Below, one piece after another: positions 16,963-25,438 of a stretch of 37,132 nt of DNA. Each line of letters opens with the position of its first letter. Positions within the stretch are counted from its first letter, which is position 1. Source of the DNA: an uncultured Bacteroidaceae bacterium (GTDB taxonomy: Bacteria; Bacteroidota; Bacteroidia; Bacteroidales; Bacteroidaceae); assembly GCA_904501945.1 (NCBI GenBank), contig CAJGCU010000006.1:1-37132 (forward strand), written 5' to 3'. The notes beneath the pieces were generated by a model. The model was given only the letters and a program-made list of their open reading frames with translations. It searched no databases and was not told the DNA's origin. The position numbers and the translations under genes were made by a program.

Positions 16963-18537
16963 ATGACCAGCGAACTTATCATCGATGCTCAGCCTAATGA
17001 AGTAACCATCGCGCTGCTCGAAGATCAAAAACTCGTTGAGTTTCAGAAAGAAGGGCACGAGACAAAATATTCAGTAGGCAACATCTATGCCGGGAAAGTT
17101 AAGAAAATTATGCCGGCACTCAATGCATGTTTCGTCGATGTGGGTCATGAACGCGAAGCATTTCTGCACTACCAAGATTTAGGCAAACAATTTCTCTCCT
17201 TAGAGAAGTATGTGAAACAGGTTGCGAGCGACCGTAGAAAGCTTGCACCTATGGCAAAGGCGACAAACCAGTCTGCGCTGGAGAAAATAGGAAGCATACA
17301 AGACGTGCTTGAATTGGGACAAGAAGTGATGGTACAAGTCACCAAAGAGCCCATCAATACAAAGGGACCAAGACTTACAGGAGAAATTTCCTTTGCAGGA
17401 AGATTTTTAGTTTTAATACCTTTCGCTGACAAAGTAAACGTAAGTTCTAAAATCAAGTCAAAAGAAGAACGTACACGTCTGAAGCAGCTCATACAGAGCA
17501 TCAAACCTAGAAACTTCGGAGTCATCGTCAGGACTGTGGCAGAAGGAAAAAGAGCCGCAGAACTCAACAAAGAACTCAACCTACTAGTTGATTCATGGAA
17601 TGACTGCATAACGAAGATTCAAAAAGCTACAAGTCTGCCAGTACTTGCACATGAAGAAACTGGCCGTACAGTCTCCATGCTGCGTGACTTATTTAACCCT
17701 TCCTACGAAAGTATTCATGTCAACAACGAAGAAGTTTTTGCGGAAGTAAAAAAATATGTCAGCCTCATTGCCCCAGAAAGAGAGTCTATCGTAAAACTCT
17801 ACAAAGGGAACGTTCCAATTTTCGACAACTTCGGAGTGACGAAGCAAATCAAATCGGGACTTGGACGTACAGTCAGCTACAAACATGGTGCATATCTCAT
17901 CATTGAACACACCGAAGCACTTCATGTCGTAGATGTCAATTCAGGAAACCGCAATCGCGGAGTTGACAACCAAGAAGAAAACGCTTTCACTGTCAACATG
18001 GGAGCGGCTGAAGAATTAGCACGCCAACTCCGTCTTCGCGATATGGGAGGAATCATCGTGATTGACTTCATCGACATGAACAACGCAGAGCATAATCAAA
18101 AGCTCTACGAACACATGACACAGCTGATGAAGAACGATAGAGCCAAACATAACATATTGCCACTCAGCAAATTCGGGCTCATGCAAATAACTCGACAAAG
18201 AGTACGTCCTGCAATGGACGTACATGTAGAAGAGGTTTGCCCAACATGCTTTGGCAAAGGGACAATTAAATCGTCTATCCTATTCACAGACTCTTTGGAA
18301 AACAAAATTGATTACGTTGTCAACAATCTTGGTCAAAAGAGATTTAAGCTCTATGTCAATCCATACGTAGAAGCATTTATAACCAAGGGCATCATAAGCC
18401 TTTATCTTAAATGGCAAATGAAGTATGGTTTTGGCGTAAAAGTCTATGCTAGCCAAGAACTTGGTTTCTTGCAATATAAGTTTATCGACCCAAAAGGTAA
18501 TGAGATAAACATGATGGAAGAAATTGATACGAAATAA
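16963..18537 (+). CDS. rng: Ribonuclease E/G family endonuclease
   Basis: The 524-residue product is an RNase G-type single-strand endoribonuclease for rRNA maturation and mRNA decay. An S1-like RNA-binding domain lies at about residues 36-130 (YAGKVKKIMPALNACFVDVG, continued after about 65-110 by an insert). The DNase I-like catalytic domain carries Asp324 in VVDVNSGN and Asp368 in VIDFIDMNN, the two magnesium ligands. CPTCFGKG (Cys426, Cys429) is the zinc-link that joins dimers. It has no long C-terminal scaffold like E. coli RNase E. It follows the COX24-like gene and its hairpin, and ends at a bidirectional terminator. Confidence 0.95.
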   Translation: MTSELIIDAQPNEVTIALLEDQKLVEFQKEGHETKYSVGNIYAGKVKKIMPALNACFVDVGHEREAFLHYQDLGKQFLSLEKYVKQVASDRRKLAPMAKATNQSALEKIGSIQDVLELGQEVMVQVTKEPINTKGPRLTGEISFAGRFLVLIPFADKVNVSSKIKSKEERTRLKQLIQSIKPRNFGVIVRTVAEGKRAAELNKELNLLVDSWNDCITKIQKATSLPVLAHEETGRTVSMLRDLFNPSYESIHVNNEEVFAEVKKYVSLIAPERESIVKLYKGNVPIFDNFGVTKQIKSGLGRTVSYKHGAYLIIEHTEALHVVDVNSGNRNRGVDNQEENAFTVNMGAAEELARQLRLRDMGGIIVIDFIDMNNAEHNQKLYEHMTQLMKNDRAKHNILPLSKFGLMQITRQRVRPAMDVHVEEVCPTCFGKGTIKSSILFTDSLENKIDYVVNNLGQKRFKLYVNPYVEAFITKGIISLYLKWQMKYGFGVKVYASQELGFLQYKFIDPKGNEINMMEEIDTK

Positions 18538-18588
18538 ACGCATAGATTCACTAGAGCAACTTTTCGTTTTCATGAGACACAAACTTAA

Positions 18589-18618
18589 AAAGGAGGGGGA
18601 ATAAAATCCTCCTCCTTT
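18589..18618. terminator. Terminator between rng and the tRNA genes
   Basis: AAAGGAGGGGGA pairs with TCCTCCTCCTTT (12 bp with one G-U) around a 6-nt loop. T-rich sequence follows on the plus strand, and TTTTT lies at the end on the minus strand. It can serve both rng (+) and the tRNA operon (-). Confidence 0.75.
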
Positions 18619-18675
18619 ATTATAATATGTTTAAAAACAAAAAAAGAAAATCATAAGATTTTCTCTCCACCCTCG

Positions 18676-18747
18676 TAGCGCCTACGGGAATCGAACCCGT
18701 GTTCCATGCGTGAGAGGCATGTGTCCTAGCCGCTAGACGAAAGCGCC
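18676..18747 (-). tRNA. tRNA-Glu (anticodon CTC), copy 1
   Basis: The minus strand folds into a 72-nt cloverleaf: acceptor GGCGCTT/AGGCGCT, anticodon stem CATGC/GCATG, 7-nt loop CTCTCAC with anticodon CTC, T arm ACGGG-TTCGATT-CCCGT, discriminator A. No CCA is encoded. It is identical to copy 2. Confidence 0.95.
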
Positions 18748-18782
18748 AAGTGCCCTTACAGGGCTTTGATTCCGAAGTTTTG

Positions 18783-18854
18783 TAGCGCCTACGGGAATCG
18801 AACCCGTGTTCCATGCGTGAGAGGCATGTGTCCTAGCCGCTAGACGAAAGCGCC
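18783..18854 (-). tRNA. tRNA-Glu (anticodon CTC), copy 2
   Basis: Identical in all 72 bases to copy 1, separated from it by 35 bp. It lies 15 bp after the tRNA-Ser gene in the same transcript. Confidence 0.95.
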
Positions 18855-18869
18855 AAATCAGAAAATAAG

Positions 18870-18956
18870 CGGAAGGAGGGGGATTCGAACCCCCGGTACG
18901 GTAACCCGTACGTCAGTTTAGCAAACTGGTGGTTTCAGCCACTCACCCATCCTTCC
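18870..18956 (-). tRNA. tRNA-Ser (anticodon GCT)
   Basis: The 87-nt minus-strand sequence has acceptor GGAAGGA/TCCTTCC, anticodon loop TTGCTAA (anticodon GCT, reads AGC and AGT), the long variable arm expected for serine (CGTACGGG...CCGTACC) and T loop TTCGAAT. The discriminator is G. It is first in the three-tRNA operon. Confidence 0.95.
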
Positions 18957-19033
18957 GGAACCTAAGTTCTGAATCTGCAAAAACGTTGTTCTACTCATCC
19001 CCTGCTATAGGGATTCCTCCGTCAATTGCGGTG

Positions 19034-19065
19034 CAAAGGTAGAGTTATTTTTTCGTTCTCGCAAA
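19034..19065 (-). promoter_or_regulatory. Promoter of the tRNA-Ser/Glu/Glu operon
   Basis: Read on the minus strand: TTTG (19065-19062), 20 bp, TACCTTTG (19041-19034). This is a perfect consensus promoter, about 78 bp before the mature 5' end of tRNA-Ser. Confidence 0.8.
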
Positions 19066-19084
19066 CATTTTCAGCAAAAAATCG

Positions 19085-19092
19085 TAACTTTG
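19085..19092 (+). promoter_or_regulatory. -7 box of a probable mazG promoter
   Basis: TAACTTTG lies 40 bp before the mazG ATG. No exact TTTG lies at the right distance upstream, so this is a half match. It is divergent from the tRNA promoter. Confidence 0.5.
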
Positions 19093-19131
19093 CAGAAAAT
19101 AATAGCAAACATACCCCAATAAACAAAGAAT

Positions 19132-19950
19132 ATGCATACAAGACAAGAAAAAATGGAAGCGTTCGGACGTCTTCTCGATGTTATGAATGACCTTCGAGAA
19201 AAATGTCCATGGGACAAAAAACAAACCAATGAATCTTTGCGTCCCAATACTATTGAAGAAACTTACGAATTATGTGACGCTCTCATCAAAGATGACGATA
19301 TCAATATTTGCAAAGAATTAGGTGATGTGCTGCTTCACATCGTCTTCTATTCAAAGATTGGCGAAGAGAAAGGCGCCTTCGATGTGGCAGACGTATGCAA
19401 CAAACTCTGTGACAAACTCATTTTCCGCCATCCTCATGTTTATGGCGATATCATTGCCAACACGCCCGACCAGGTACGCCAAACGTGGGAACAAATCAAA
19501 ACAAAAGAGAAGGATGGTAATAAGACAGTGCTTTCAGGTGTACCTGATGCTCTACCCTCACTTGTCAAGGCATACCGGATTCAAGACAAGGCACGCAATG
19601 TAGGCTTCGATTGGGAAGAACGTCACGAGGTTTGGAAAAAAGTAAAAGAGGAAATCACCGAATTTGAAGCAGAAGTAGAATTAGCTTACAATAATGCAGA
19701 AAGTGACGAAGCAAAGGAAATCGCCAAGCAACATGCTACAGAGGAATTTGGCGACGTGCTGTTCAGCCTCATCAATGCGGCCCGTCTCTATAAAATCAAT
19801 CCAGACAATGCACTTGAACTTACCAACCAGAAGTTCATCAAACGCTTTAACTATGTAGAAGCCAAAGCAAAAGAAAAAGGTTTGGATTTGAAAGACCTAA
19901 CTTTGGCACAGATGGACACTTGGTGGAACGAAGCCAAAAGACTCAGCTAA
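19132..19950 (+). CDS. mazG: Nucleoside triphosphate pyrophosphohydrolase MazG
   Basis: The 272-residue protein hydrolyses NTPs and dNTPs to monophosphates and pyrophosphate, a house-cleaning activity. It has the duplicated MazG fold. The first half carries CPWDKKQTNESLRPNTIEE with Glu42, Glu43 and Glu46, and ELGDVLLH with Glu62 and Asp65, as metal-binding acids. The second half has EEITEFEAE and EEFGDVLFSL. Length is normal for the long bacterial form. It converges on metH with only 35 bp between the stops, and no strong terminator is visible there. Confidence 0.95.
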   Translation: MHTRQEKMEAFGRLLDVMNDLREKCPWDKKQTNESLRPNTIEETYELCDALIKDDDINICKELGDVLLHIVFYSKIGEEKGAFDVADVCNKLCDKLIFRHPHVYGDIIANTPDQVRQTWEQIKTKEKDGNKTVLSGVPDALPSLVKAYRIQDKARNVGFDWEERHEVWKKVKEEITEFEAEVELAYNNAESDEAKEIAKQHATEEFGDVLFSLINAARLYKINPDNALELTNQKFIKRFNYVEAKAKEKGLDLKDLTLAQMDTWWNEAKRLS

Positions 19951-19985
19951 AGAAACACGACTTTCATGTCAAATATGCCAAGCTT

Positions 19986-22751
19986 TTATTTGAAGTAATT
20001 AGGCTTGTGTTTGCGAGCTTCTTCAAGACTTAGCATGCCGGACTCCCCTTCTGCTTTTTCGGAACGGAGTTCGGCATATTTTTTTTCCAATTCATTTATG
20101 AATTCCTCGCGTGTGGCGGAATTCAGCAAACGGGCACTGGCAATGACATTCTGCGAAGCATCCTTCATCCATAACACGGGACCATGATAGACGGGAGCAA
20201 TCTTGAGGGCAGTGTGGAGTTCGCTCGTCGTGGCACCACCAATCATAATGGGGATGTCAAAGCCACGTACTTCGAGGGCACGTGCCACGTCCACCATTTC
20301 TTCCAACGAAGGAGTAATGAGTCCTGAAAGCCCGATGATATCGACGTTTTCTTCTATAGCTTTATCTACGATGGTTTCCGTTGGCACCATCACACCCAAG
20401 TCGATGACTTCGTAGTTGTTGCAGGCAAGAATTACGTTCACAATGTTCTTGCCTATATCATGCACATCGCCCTTAACGGTCGCCAACAACACCTTGCCGA
20501 CCTTCTGTGCACCTTCCGAACGGCTTGCCTCGATGAGGGGCTGAAGGATGCCTACGGCCTTCTTCATTGTTCGTGCAGTTTTTACCACTTGCGGCAGGAA
20601 CATCTTCCCACTTCCAAAGAGATCGCCAACAGTATTCATGGCATCCATCAACGGCCCTTCGATAATCTTCACAGGATTGTCGCATTGTTGGGCAGCTTCG
20701 TCAAGATCGGTTTCCAAGTAGTCTGCAACCCCCTTCACCAAGGCATATTTCAGTCGCTCCTCCACGGTACCGTTTCGCCAATCGGAAGCAGGAGTCTTTG
20801 GTAAAACTCCACCATTTTTAAGCACCTCTTTTTCTGCATCTTTCTCAGCTTTAATTCGCGCAGCAATTTCAATCAGATTTTCTGTTGCATCAGAAGTACG
20901 ATTAAGCAACACATCATCAATGGCAGTCAACACATCGTCAGGAATGTCACTAAACAAAACTTGCGTGGCAGGGTTGACAATGCCCATATCCTGACCCACC
21001 GCAATGGTGTGGTAGAGGAATACAGCATGCATAGCCTCGCGGATGTAGTTGTTGCCGCGGAACGAGAAGGAAAGGTTACTGATTCCTCCCGACACATGAG
21101 CCCCAGGCAGGTTCTTGTGAATCCACTCGGTGGCACGGATAAAATCGAGCGCATAGCTATTGTGCTCTTCCATACCCGTAGCAACAGCTAACACATTAGG
21201 GTCGAAGATAATGTCAAGAGGACTGAAGCCCACCTTATCCACAAGGAGGCGATAGGCACGTTCACAAATCTCAATCTTACGTTCAAAAGTGGTTGCTTGT
21301 CCCTGTTCATCGAATGCCATCACGACGGTAGCTGCACCTAAACGCTTAATTTCACGGGCTTTCTCGAGAAACTTCTCTTCGCCTTCTTTCAGCGAGATGC
21401 TGTTAACGATGCTCTTGCCCTGCACACATCTGAGACCCGCCTTGATGACTTCCCAATCACTAGAGTCAATCATCATCGGCACCTTGGCAATGTCAGGGTC
21501 GCTCATCAAGAGGTTGAGGAACGTGACCATCTCGTGCTTGGCATCGAGAAGTCCGTCGTCCATATTGATGTCGAGCACCAACGCCCCATCCTCCACCTGT
21601 TTTCGTGCGATAGAAAGGGCCTCCTCATAGTTTTTTTCGTTGATGAGACGGAGAAATTTGCGAGAGCCTGCCACATTGCAACGCTCGCCCACATTCACGA
21701 ATCGGCGTTCGGGCGTAAGTTCCAACATTTCCAAGCCGCTCAGCCACATGTTTTTCGGCTTCTCAACAGGCACGTGGGGTTTCTTGCCTTCTACAATAGA
21801 TGGATAAAGCTCGATAAACTTTTCAGTTGTGCCACAACAGCCACCAAGAATGTTGACCAAGCCCTCGTCCACATATTCCCCCACCTGTTCTGCCATCATG
21901 TCGGGCGTCTGGTCGTAAAGCCCCAGAGAGTTTGGCAGTCCTGCGTTAGGGTGCGCTGAAATATAATAAGGTGCTTTCTCCGCCAACGTCTTCAAAAAGG
22001 GTTTCAATTGACGGGCACCAAACGAACAATTCAAGCCAATAGAGAAGATGTCGGCATGCTGCATACTTGCCAAGAATGCTTCCAAAGTTTGCCCAGACAG
22101 GGTACGCCCAGCCATATCGCTCACGGTAATGGATAGCATCAAAGGGAGACGCCTCCCGATTAAATCCATCGCTTTTTCTGATGCATAAATAGCGGCTTTG
22201 GCATTAAGAGAATCAAAGATGGTTTCGATGAGCAGAGCATCCACCCCACCTTCTATAAGTGCCATCATCTGCTCTGTGTAGGCATCAACCAATTCATCGT
22301 AAGTAAGGCTTCGCAAGGCGGGATTATTCACATCGGGCGAAATACTCAATGTTTTATTCGTAGGTCCGACATCACCCAACACAAAACGAGGTTTCATTGG
22401 TGTCTTTGCCGTATATTCATCTGCCAACTGCCGTGCAATCTTTGCTCCTGCCAAGTTCATTTCACGGCAATCATTCTCCACACCATAATCAGCCATAGAC
22501 ACCTGTTGCGAAGAGAAAGTACACGTCGTGATAAGATCAGCACCTGCCTCAAGATACTTTCGATGGATATCAGCAATCACATCAGGACGAGTCAGGCACA
22601 GGATGTCGTTGTTGCCCATCATCTGTCCTGGTACATCCTTGAATTGTTCTCCTCTAAAATCCTCTTCTGTAAGCCCATACTGCTGAATCATCGTGCCCAT
22701 CGCACCATCCAGAATCAGAATGCGCTCTTTAATTGCGTCATGTAGTGTCAT
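19986..22751 (-). CDS. metH: Cobalamin-dependent methionine synthase lacking the reactivation domain
   Basis: MetH (921 residues) transfers a methyl group from methyltetrahydrofolate to homocysteine through methylcobalamin. The homocysteine domain (1-325) holds the zinc ligands Cys242, Cys305 and Cys306 (GLNCSFGA, GGCCGTT). The pterin domain (about 350-615) has NVGERCNVAGSRKF. The cap and cobalamin domains (about 650-895) contain GDVHDIGKN with the cobalt ligand His764. The protein then stops at SLEEARKHKPNYFK, just where the AdoMet-binding reactivation domain starts in the 1227-residue E. coli enzyme. No frameshift explains this: 35 bp separate the stop from mazG. Reactivation needs a separate protein, as in Thermotoga. 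Its ATG overlaps the smpB stop by ATGA, so translation is coupled. Confidence 0.95.
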   Translation of the reverse strand: MTLHDAIKERILILDGAMGTMIQQYGLTEEDFRGEQFKDVPGQMMGNNDILCLTRPDVIADIHRKYLEAGADLITTCTFSSQQVSMADYGVENDCREMNLAGAKIARQLADEYTAKTPMKPRFVLGDVGPTNKTLSISPDVNNPALRSLTYDELVDAYTEQMMALIEGGVDALLIETIFDSLNAKAAIYASEKAMDLIGRRLPLMLSITVSDMAGRTLSGQTLEAFLASMQHADIFSIGLNCSFGARQLKPFLKTLAEKAPYYISAHPNAGLPNSLGLYDQTPDMMAEQVGEYVDEGLVNILGGCCGTTEKFIELYPSIVEGKKPHVPVEKPKNMWLSGLEMLELTPERRFVNVGERCNVAGSRKFLRLINEKNYEEALSIARKQVEDGALVLDINMDDGLLDAKHEMVTFLNLLMSDPDIAKVPMMIDSSDWEVIKAGLRCVQGKSIVNSISLKEGEEKFLEKAREIKRLGAATVVMAFDEQGQATTFERKIEICERAYRLLVDKVGFSPLDIIFDPNVLAVATGMEEHNSYALDFIRATEWIHKNLPGAHVSGGISNLSFSFRGNNYIREAMHAVFLYHTIAVGQDMGIVNPATQVLFSDIPDDVLTAIDDVLLNRTSDATENLIEIAARIKAEKDAEKEVLKNGGVLPKTPASDWRNGTVEERLKYALVKGVADYLETDLDEAAQQCDNPVKIIEGPLMDAMNTVGDLFGSGKMFLPQVVKTARTMKKAVGILQPLIEASRSEGAQKVGKVLLATVKGDVHDIGKNIVNVILACNNYEVIDLGVMVPTETIVDKAIEENVDIIGLSGLITPSLEEMVDVARALEVRGFDIPIMIGGATTSELHTALKIAPVYHGPVLWMKDASQNVIASARLLNSATREEFINELEKKYAELRSEKAEGESGMLSLEEARKHKPNYFK

Positions 22752-23224
22752 AATATCACTTTCTTAGCCCTGTCCATTTCCCTTCTGTCCTCTTTCTCCT
22801 TTAAAGTCTGTCGCTTATCATATTCTTTTTTTCCTCGCGCCAATGCGATAACCAGCTTCGCCAATCCTTTCTCGTTGATGAAAAGACGAACTGGCACAAT
22901 AGTAAAGCCTGGCACCTTTGTATCATCCTGCAAATTGCGAATTTCCTTTTTGTTCAGCAGCAGCTTCCGTTCCCGCCGCTCCACATGGTTATTGTAGGAG
23001 CCCTCCATATACAGCGCCACATACATGTTCTTCACCCACATCTCGCCATTATTGATGTAGCAGTACGTATCCACCAAACTTGCCTTGCCCGCACGAATGC
23101 TCTTGATTTCCGTACCCGTCAAGACGATGCCAGCCGTGAAGGTATCAATAAACTCATAGTCAAACGATGCCCTCTTATTTTTGATATTTACCTGCTGATT
23201 CTTCGATATCTTACTCTTTCCCAT
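22748..23224 (-). CDS. smpB: SsrA-binding protein SmpB
   Basis: SmpB (158 residues) binds tmRNA and helps it rescue stalled ribosomes. The OB-fold core is evident: FIDTFTAGIVLTGTEIKSIRAGKASLVDTYCYI near the N terminus and LARGKKEYDKRQTLKEKEDRR near the C terminus. The basic C-terminal tail that enters the mRNA channel is present. It lies 4 bp after the DMP19-family gene and overlaps metH by 4 bp. The ssrA RNA gene is not in the window. Confidence 0.97.
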   Translation of the reverse strand: MGKSKISKNQQVNIKNKRASFDYEFIDTFTAGIVLTGTEIKSIRAGKASLVDTYCYINNGEMWVKNMYVALYMEGSYNNHVERRERKLLLNKKEIRNLQDDTKVPGFTIVPVRLFINEKGLAKLVIALARGKKEYDKRQTLKEKEDRREMDRAKKVIL

Positions 23225-23228
23225 AATC

Positions 23229-23750
23229 TTACATATACATATCCAAATGCTCTACAATCATCTTCGCCACCATTGGAGTCACATCCTCCTGATGCTCGTC
23301 CAAGAAGTCATCACCCAACTCATTCAACTCTTCCAACTGCTCATAGAGCGCCATAAATTCCTCATCGTTCATGTCTTGCGAGAGTTCCTCCTGATGCTTG
23401 TGATATTCCTTCTTAGCATCATACAACAACTTTGAGAAATCCCTCATCACCTTTTCCTGCCCTTCCACGCTTCCCCACTCTTTTTTTACCACCATTGGGA
23501 AAGGCCCTTCCAACACATAAGGTGCATATCCGTTCAGAATCAGCTGAATGAATCCACCCTCCATCACCTCATCCAGCACATAGCGGTAACACAGCACAGA
23601 ATGTTGTGCTGCACTCAGCATTTCCATGTTCTCAGCTGTCAAAGCCCCACCAATACTCGTCAAATAGCCGTCTGTTACCCACTGAATGAAGCTAATGCCA
23701 TCCAACGATTCATACTTCTCACGTGCCAGTTCCTTGTCCAAATGTACCAT
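23229..23750 (-). CDS. DMP19/DUF4375-family protein
   Basis: The 173-residue protein is acidic and mostly helical. DGISFIQWVTDGYLTSIGG, LDEVMEGGFIQLILNGYAPY and DDFLDEHQEDVTP resemble the DMP19-like domain (DUF4375), named after a Neisseria DNA-mimic protein. The function here is unknown. It is first in the operon with smpB and metH and has a perfect promoter just upstream. The assignment is by motif memory and is moderate. Confidence 0.7.
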   Translation of the reverse strand: MVHLDKELAREKYESLDGISFIQWVTDGYLTSIGGALTAENMEMLSAAQHSVLCYRYVLDEVMEGGFIQLILNGYAPYVLEGPFPMVVKKEWGSVEGQEKVMRDFSKLLYDAKKEYHKHQEELSQDMNDEEFMALYEQLEELNELGDDFLDEHQEDVTPMVAKMIVEHLDMYM

Positions 23751-23771
23751 ATCTTTCTTCTTTTAAGTTTG

Positions 23772-23803
23772 CAAAGTTACGATTAAGTGAGAGAAAAAAC
23801 AAA
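23772..23803 (-). promoter_or_regulatory. Promoter of the DMP19-smpB-metH operon
   Basis: Read on the minus strand: TTTG (23803-23800), 20 bp, TAACTTTG (23779-23772). The spacer, with TTTCTCTCACTTAATCG, is almost identical to that of the promoter at 29882-29913, although the genes are unrelated. Confidence 0.85.
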
Positions 23804-23849
23804 ACATTTTGATTTTTTTGATTCAAAACAAGGATTGACTCCTACATGC

Positions 23850-23927
23850 TCACCGCCTGCTTAATGTTTAAGACACCGCGTTTGAAAATTTTCAAGCATG
23901 GTGTCTTAAACATTAAGCAGGCGGTGA
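23850..23927. terminator. 28-bp perfect hairpin after the lipoprotein gene
   Basis: Bases 23850-23877 pair perfectly with 23900-23927 around a 22-nt loop. The loop itself contains a 14-bp palindrome (TTGAAAATTTTCAA, 23882-23895). It lies 16 bp after the stop of the last gene of the sigma operon. It probably ends that transcript, but it lacks a T tract and is unusually long. Confidence 0.6.
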
Positions 23928-23943
23928 AACTAAAGTTTCTCAA

Positions 23944-25077
23944 TTATTCATTCTTTTTTGAGGAAACTCGTTCTTCAAATCGTGACTTAATCTTCTGATT
24001 TCTTCTCTTTCTTCCCTTATAGAGGAAACTGCCAATGAAAACAACAAAAATGAGAACTGCTACGATATATGTCCAAGCATGCGTCACACGCGAAGTAGCC
24101 GTAATGGTATAGTCTTGAGGAATAAGGCGTTCACCTGTCAGCGGATAGTGGATAACGCCATCCTTGACCACTCCTGTGCCAGCATCAACTATAGTGCCTG
24201 GCATGGTGAGAGAATAAGGCACAGAGAACCAGAAGATGTTCATGTGCGTGGATAATTCTTCCTCCAAAGCCTTTCCACATGACGTATCTCCATCGAAGAA
24301 TATTGCATAAGCATCTGAATGGAAGAAGTTTTCAAACACCTCATTTGGATTCACAAGAAGGATGTCTCCCGTTCTGTTCAAAAGATAGTCGGCCAACGAA
24401 TCATGAAGCTCCACAAATTGTTCTCTCCCCACAGGAGGATTCTGGATGGAATCATAGTTATTGACAATAAAGTCAAAGCACAGCTTGAAGAAATTATCGT
24501 TAATCCATTGTGTCACAAAAGGCTCCATCTTGCTGATTTTCTCAGAAGCCTCTGCCCCACTAAGTCCTTGCAGCAGATTGGGCTGACCCGTAAACCAATA
24601 CCTGACAACATCTTTATCAGCATAGTTGGTAGCAGGAATCTTGAATGTGTCACCCACACAAGTAAATGTCTCTGTATAAGTATATAAAGTATAGAACCTG
24701 CGATTTTTCTTCTCCAACTTAGCTGTCGATTTCAGCCGCGTCCCGTTTAATTGCAATGGGCTTTGAAGGCACATCTCCTCCACAGAATGGAAGATATTCC
24801 TAAAGGTCGTAGTCACAGTATCTTCTTCCGTACGAGTATGTGAAGCCATAAAAGCATTCATATTCAAACATTCAGGCACAGGATATGCCCAACTCACCTT
24901 GTTGCCACTCCAGAGAGAATCACGCATTTCCTTCGACATGATGGTCGTGTAACTGACTTCACGTTCGCAGAGACCATCCTCACGAATGATGGTGTGCATC
25001 TTCACATTCGGCTTGTCGCAAGAAGCAGCAAACATTGCTGATATCAGAAGTATCAGGTATAAACTATTTTTTCGCAT
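23944..25077 (-). CDS. Lipoprotein with C-terminal membrane segment, ECF sigma operon
   Basis: I do not recognise a named family in this 377-residue protein. It starts with a lipoprotein signal peptide (lipobox AASC, Cys20). A large, probably beta-rich extracytoplasmic region follows, and a single membrane helix at about 334-352 (WTYIVAVLIFVVFIGSFLY). A strongly basic tail of 25 residues would face the cytoplasm. Its gene overlaps the preceding small membrane protein by 14 bp and is third in the operon headed by an ECF sigma factor. It could be a sensor or a target of that system; this is inference. Confidence 0.8.
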   Translation of the reverse strand: MRKNSLYLILLISAMFAASCDKPNVKMHTIIREDGLCEREVSYTTIMSKEMRDSLWSGNKVSWAYPVPECLNMNAFMASHTRTEEDTVTTTFRNIFHSVEEMCLQSPLQLNGTRLKSTAKLEKKNRRFYTLYTYTETFTCVGDTFKIPATNYADKDVVRYWFTGQPNLLQGLSGAEASEKISKMEPFVTQWINDNFFKLCFDFIVNNYDSIQNPPVGREQFVELHDSLADYLLNRTGDILLVNPNEVFENFFHSDAYAIFFDGDTSCGKALEEELSTHMNIFWFSVPYSLTMPGTIVDAGTGVVKDGVIHYPLTGERLIPQDYTITATSRVTHAWTYIVAVLIFVVFIGSFLYKGRKRRNQKIKSRFEERVSSKKNE

Positions 25078-25438
25078 AAATCATTTGTTTTAATTGAGTG
25101 TAACTTACTGATTTCGTCTGACTCTTCCTCATGCAGCGTGTGTACACATTCTCGATCGTGCTGCCTTGTGGAAAGTCGGTTATATAAGCATTCATATTGT
25201 AAGCCGCAGATTCCTGAGGCCAGTTCACATAGGCAAAAAGCCCTATCAGCCAAATGGCAGCTGCCGAAGTGATGACACGCAAAGCCACCAGCCACACCTG
25301 AGGTTTCGACTCCCTTTCAGGAAGGGACATCTCCCTATCAGGCAAGTTTTGCATGATGTTTTCCAGCATCTCGTCAGGGTTATCAAGTTCAGGCATCTGT
25401 CCCTGAAGTCTATCTAACATATCATCTATCTTATTCAT
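25064..25438 (-). CDS. Small membrane protein, probable anti-sigma factor
   Basis: The 124-residue product has an acidic, helical cytoplasmic N terminus (MNKIDDMLDRLQGQMPELDNPDEMLENIM). One membrane segment lies at about 48-71, and a short outer region with one Cys follows. This layout, and its overlap with the sigma factor gene by 8 bp, suggest an anti-sigma factor. A zinc-anti-sigma HxxxCxxC motif is absent, so the family is not certain. It overlaps the next gene by 14 bp. Confidence 0.75.
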   Translation of the reverse strand: MNKIDDMLDRLQGQMPELDNPDEMLENIMQNLPDREMSLPERESKPQVWLVALRVITSAAAIWLIGLFAYVNWPQESAAYNMNAYITDFPQGSTIENVYTRCMRKSQTKSVSYTQLKQMIYAKK

